DNA of 64,000 nucleotides, taken from contig NC_135212.1 of NCBI RefSeq assembly GCF_052324685.1, positions 20,568,048 to 20,632,047 on the forward strand, written 5' to 3'. Position 1 is the first letter of the stretch, and each line of letters starts with the position of its first letter. A model generated the notes under the pieces. It made no database searches. It was not told the origin of the DNA and was given only the letters and a program-made list of their open reading frames with translations. Below, piece by piece: positions 55,496 to 64,000 of the stretch. This stretch comes from Brachyhypopomus gauderio. Lineage: Eukaryota; Chordata; Actinopteri; Gymnotiformes; Hypopomidae. A program made the translations under genes and the position numbers.

Positions 55496-58400
55496 ATTTA
55501 ATCTTAATTATGGTCTTTTCAGTAGATCATGTTTTTAAAGGATTTGTTGTTGTCTCGACAACCTACCAGTTTTGCATCCAAACAAAAAGGACCAGGACCA
55601 TTCATATCATATACAGAGCGCTTTGCCTTCAATATTGAAACACTAATTTAAAAACAAAACAGCCTAAATATTCTTATGTAATTTGCGGTTTGGGGTGCTT
55701 ATTATTGTGTGTCTTACACACACACACATACGTAGTTATATATGTAAAACATCCATTTTTTACAATGGAATGCCAAATTTCTATATGATACTGTACATTT
55801 TGTAAAGAGAGCTCTTTTGTCAAATGATTCTCCCAAGGATGAATTTGACATGACAGAATATTTACCTATTGTGCTTTTTAAACTCCTTTTGTTATGACAA
55901 AAGTTATAAAGTTGGAGTTGGTGCAATTCTAATACTGCTTTTGTGATCATTTGTTGTAATAAAAAGCATTTACACTTAAACTATTTTCTCTGAGGAAAAA
56001 TGTTTTTATACTCCGTTTTCCCTCAAAACACTTTATCTCAGCAACAGATGTATTTTCGCAGGAGGTAGTATCCAGGTCATTTGTTTTGTGACATGTTCAT
56101 CTCTCTGTGGTACACTTTTTGTGTTGTTTTTTGTGTTTTTGGTTTGTTAGTTTATTTTCAAGAGAAGCCCTAAAAGTTTATATGAAAAATCCACATTATA
56201 TTCTTTACATTGTATCATAAGATTGTTTCTGTACTGTAGAATATTACAATTTTGCCATGGTTTTACACAGCTTACTGTGCTTATAGCATCAGATTCTTTT
56301 TTTTTTTCTTTTTTTTTGCTTTTCAAGTGTAGCTGTGTTACAACCTGCAATTATTTTCTGATATGTGAAAAATAAATTTCCTACTAAATAAAATCATGGA
56401 GTCAAAACGTCATTTAAATGTTCAATCAGTGCATCAAACAACTGACATGGAGCTGCAGAAGTCAAGCCGTGTCTAGTTCAGGGTAACATCAGACCTGCAC
56501 ATGCAAATATTTATGTAAGTCATACAATGCAATCTCCCTCAGGGCGCACACGCTTGTGGGTGCTTTAATAAAGCCTTTTGTTGTATTTCTGTCCTTCTGT
56601 ATACTTAAATATTCTCTATTATCAGATGGTGAAACACCCCAAATTATTCTTGACGTAAGTGCAAAAAATAAAAATATAAGCTATTGATAAATAATGAACA
56701 AAAACAACCATATTAATACCATTATAATTATACTTCTATTTCATTTATGACTGGAGCTTTATAGTCAAATAATTATTTTAAAATCACATATTCTAAAGAT
56801 TTGTTTATGCATTGAAATTATCACACTAAAAATGGATGCAAGTTGAAAGCATTACATTTCAGGCTGTTCTTCCAGATATTCATGAACATGATATGATGAA
56901 GATCTATTTTCATGGAACACCATATATTTCAAACCTGTTGTCCTTCTGAGAAGGTCTGCCATATTAAACTAGAAAAGATGATATCCAAAACCACTTGAGA
57001 GGAACACAGGAAGTGCCACTTCATGCTATGTTTCTGTAGTTTTTTTGCCTTATCTGTGCTTCAATTCCACTTCCTGTACCGTCTACTTACGGGTGCTTAG
57101 CAACTAAGGAACAGGTGTGAATGGCTCAGCATGGGTCACCTTGCACTTTCATTTTCATGGTGCCTCCATAGGGAGGGGCTAGTTAATGGTAAACCTATCC
57201 ACGTGCACAGCTGTAGACTAAATCAGTGTATTTCAACTCCCTGTTTGTGCTGCAAATGTGTTGAAGGAAGCTAGCAAATCAGACGTACCTCTTCTTTGTT
57301 TTGTTCTGTTTTTAATGAAGCCTTACCAGAAATGAGATCAGAGATTGAGTTGTGTCTCCTTGATCTGCTCTAACACGTGTAACCCAGTTCATCGGGTAAT
57401 AATGTGAAGCCTCTCCTGAACTAAAGCAGGGGAATTGCTGCACTGAAGGGTGTATGTAGCCCCCAGGGTTCACAATGTGCCGCCACTGTATGTGCTACAC
57501 TAGCATATAGATGACGAACAGCATTGAGACCTTGTGTTATAAAGTCCTTGTGATATGGCCTTTAGAATATAGCAAGAGTTTCCCAGGCAATTCACAACAT
57601 TCTCTGTCCGTCACTGGTATTTTCCAAAATAATCATCCCACGACTGTCCATGGAAAATCTCTTCAGCCGGCTGGCTGGCTGAGACAACGTCCTGTCCTAG
57701 AAGACAGAATCGGCAGCCTGTCGAATAAAATATGATTGTTTCAGGCCGCACGGCCACAAACCAGAAATGTTCTGCAGCACAGAAACAAAAGGAGCAATGT
57801 CCAGCCACTGCCAGTTGTGAAGAAGGCCACTGTCCAGTCCGGCGTGGTGAGGGGTGTTCGGGATTCCACAATGCATGGTGCTGGAAGAAATGGATATTTG
57901 TTCAACCACCGACGTCTGCCCCACAGCTGAGTAATATATGAATATTGATAAGAGCATGGTCGTCTGTAGGGCCAAGGTTGAGAGGGTCCTTTGAGGCTAG
58001 TTAACATTGTGTTCTGATTTCGCTCAGGGTGGAATTTTGTTTGCCAGGACAGTACTGTTCTCATGTTCTCAGCTACTGGACAGGGCAGAAGAATCCTGCA
58101 AAGGTGAAATTAGTCAAAAACGTCTCACTAGACGTCTTCAGGTCATGTGACAGCCTGGCGCAGTACAAGTGAGCAATTTTCTCACAGTATGTGTATAGGA
58201 CAGATAACCTGCCTTCCTATACAGTCCATGTTTTGAAGCTGTCGTAGCTCTTCTTGGCAAAGACATTTACTTAAAAAATAATTTAAAGTTAATCTGAGCA
58301 GGTCTTGGACCTTTGGCCTATTACAATTAGATTTATTCTGTTCTCAGATCAGTGTATCTCCATTAGTTATGGCCACTCTGCTCCTGGCCCTCATTTGACG

Positions 58401-59699
58401 CAGTATCACATCCTATACAGGTCTGCTGGAAGACTTCCTACTAACCGAGCCGATAATCATCTGTAGGAGGAGAGTTTAGAGGACAGGTTAAAGGAAGTGA
58501 GCATGGCATTTTAACTTCTGATAAGACTAGAAACAAAAAAAAAACAGTGGCTTTAACGTTATTAACAGCTTCACCGAGAAGACTGAACTGTTAGGGGGTT
58601 GATTCTGAGGCTAAGATGGTGGTCATTCAACCGGATAGTTCAGCAGTTGTTTGCTAAATTAAGGTGCGAGTTGTTTTACACAACAATGCCACGGCTCTCA
58701 TTCCTTCAAGAAAAACTGAGACCTGTAGAACCAGTTTTGGTTATGAGTGCAGACTGTCCAGTGGAACATGGAACTTTTTTTAGTATATAGCCTATTGTTT
58801 GTTTTTCTTTACTATGCACTATATTTTAAGGGAGAACAACATACTACCCGTCACCTGCTGATCTGATCAGGATACAAAGGTAAGTCTGGTCACTTCAGCA
58901 TGTACAGTTCAGGGTACCACAGCTTTCGAGATGCAATATAGAGCCTAACTTAGTAAACATGAAACAAGTGATTTAAGATGTGGTGACGTATTCTGAAACT
59001 ATGAAATCAAGAAGTAATGATAAAATGTGAACTCTATGTGAACTCTCCTGAATATGGGAACATATTCCTGAATACACATTTGAATAGATTTATTTACCGT
59101 CTTGTGATTTACAGTCATTATTATCAATAATGAAGTGAATGAATTTCTAATTCATTATTTTACAAGCACAATTTTTCTGACTCAAAAATCAATGTACTAA
59201 ATTTACCTACATTCACATTTTTGATTATTCACTACCTCAAACTGCTTGCATAAACTGCTCAGTGGTTCTCCATGGACTGAGCTGTGAAAAGGGTTATGAC
59301 TTAGCTCCTCACTGTCCTGATGAATTGGCCCCCTGAGGACTGGCATTGAAATGCAAATTCAGCTTCTGGGTCCTCTCTCCTTGAAATGTGCTAGAAAGCA
59401 GCTTGTTGAGAAAGAGGTGGTAAGGTCCAAGATCCTCCCGTCCCCCGCCAGTCTGACCGGTTTCGACTTCACTGTAAAACACAGATACTTCCATGCTGAT
59501 GACATGCTATATCTCTGCCGCTCTTTGGCGTTCAAGGATGTGTTCACAGAGGGAGCCTCTGTTGTTTTAATGTTGTTGTTTAAAAATATCTGTGTTCATG
59601 TGTTATGGTGTTTTGTACTTAAGTGAGTTTAGTAATGATTTTTTGATGACCTTCCTGTTACCTTCATTCCAGATGTAGTGTCACCTCTAAACACTTCAG

Positions 59700-59859
59700 T
59701 CATGAGCATGGACGTAATTTTGATTTCAAAAGTGGGGGGGACATGGATTCGTCGCTATTTAAATATTTGGTTTTAACCGTAAAAACTGGGGGGGACCACA
59801 ACCGGCTTTTGAAAAAGTGGGGGGGACATGTCCCCCCCAAATTACGTCCGTGGTCATGA
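59700..59859. mobile_element. 160-bp inverted-repeat element (MITE-like)
   Basis: Ends tcatgagcatggacgtaatt and its near-perfect inverse (tcatgaccacggacgtaatt) are 21-bp inverted repeats with two mismatches. The interior repeats g-runs followed by gac three times, and the right side is a short palindrome (gggggggacatgtccccccc). No coding capacity. Confidence 0.75.
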
Positions 59860-60084
59860 GTACACAGACCACCGGGCTCATCATACATGCCCCTCAGTTA
59901 AAATCTTGCAGCTTATACAGTAATTTGATGTACAAAGGGAAACTATTGACATAAATTAACATGAGGCACAATATGACAATTTGTGCTTTGCCTGTAGTCT
60001 TAAAAAATGTAGAGGAAACAACTTTTATACTTTACTGACTTCACCTTGTCATGTAATGTTTGGGACGTCTCAGCTTTGTCCTCG

Positions 60085-60087
<3 letters not shown>

Positions 60088-60117
<30 letters not shown>
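60088..60117. repeat. (GA)n microsatellite
   Basis: About 15 GA units, upstream of depdc7. Confidence 0.9.
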
Positions 60118-60120
<3 letters not shown>

Positions 60121-60603
60121 ACACAACCCAACCTAACTCATATGTTGAAAAGAGTCTTCATTATCTTCATAGTTAAATAAAAGAAGCATTGGTGGGGTAT
60201 ATTTGTATCAAACTAGCCAAAAGTAAAAAATGATCAGGTAAACCAGGCGTTTATATTTCAAATGAATGCCCATCACTGTCAACAACAATGATACTGAGCG
60301 TTTAGTGTGAGTCACTATCATTTAAGTCATATTAGAGAATTAAAGCAGACAAAAAAAGTTTCGACGACTTCTCAATTAAGTGCTTCATTGTTATGCTAAT
60401 AAAAAACCACTGTCAGTGAGGGGGGGAGAGTGAGAGAGTGTGACGAGAGGAGCCCCTACCTCCCTGACGTGGAGCGACTAGGGCAGCTACACGCTTGGGG
60501 CGGCACTTCACGACGATCTGCGTTAGAGAGAGATGCGCTGATCAAAGGCTGGAAGTCCAGTTTCCTACGACTAAACCACATTGCGGTTATAAGGGATTTT
60601 GCC

Positions 60604-63972
<3,369 letters not shown>

Positions 63973-64000
63973 GTATGTGGCCTTATACTTTGACATATTT

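Larger units (their letters stand above)
55530..60420. other. Interval between qser1 and depdc7
   Basis: AT-rich intergenic sequence of about 4.9 kb. It contains a short inverted-repeat element (59700-59859) and a GA run (60088-60117). The ORFs in it are short and no protein was recognised. Confidence 0.6.

Noticed and set aside
60430-60603. Extension of the depdc7 N-terminus upstream of 60604
   Set aside because: The frame is open but has no ATG; a non-ATG start would be needed and the sequence does not resemble the family N-terminus.

Overview
The window is genomic DNA of a bony fish (teleost, possibly an otophysan such as a characin, catfish or knifefish; the order is an inference). Genes are split by GT-AG introns, the introns carry very long GT/CT dinucleotide runs, and there are teleost-type repeats: a V-SINE-like core, Tc1-like relics and short terminal-inverted-repeat elements. 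No bacterial, CRISPR or viral gene system was seen. Six protein genes can be modelled, all by recognisable vertebrate protein similarity plus splice sites that keep frame. Layout: kifc3 3' half (+, 1-5749, polyA signal 6751); wt1 (-, 19229-8391); a gene-poor 9 kb stretch; eif3m (+, 28553-33230); prrg4 (+, 36088-40527); qser1 (+, 41698-55328); depdc7 5' part (+, 60604 to the window end). The order wt1-eif3m-prrg4-qser1-depdc7 matches human 11p13, except that human CCDC73, which lies between EIF3M and PRRG4, is not visible in the 2.8 kb gap. KIFC3 lies on human 16q, so its tail-to-tail position next to wt1 is a junction between two human-defined synteny blocks. The genes are not an operon. They are independent units: a minus-end microtubule motor, a zinc-finger regulator of kidney and gonad development, a translation initiation factor subunit, a vitamin-K-dependent transmembrane Gla protein, a protein linked to protection of developmental promoters from DNA methylation, and a DEP-domain protein. 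The most unusual structure is where tandem repeats meet splice sites. The wt1 exon carrying zinc finger 1 has its 5' splice site copied 11 more times in the adjoining intron. A degenerate second copy of the wt1 exon-6 donor lies 115 bp from the real one. Three kifc3 acceptors sit directly behind GT or CT microsatellites, and a 1.65 kb minisatellite of 24/36-bp units fills half of the last kifc3 intron. The wt1 reading frame also stays open for 150 codons upstream of the standard ATG. A TATA-bearing, CpG-rich segment inside a wt1 intron, on the opposite strand, looks like the start of an undescribed transcript with a short ORF.
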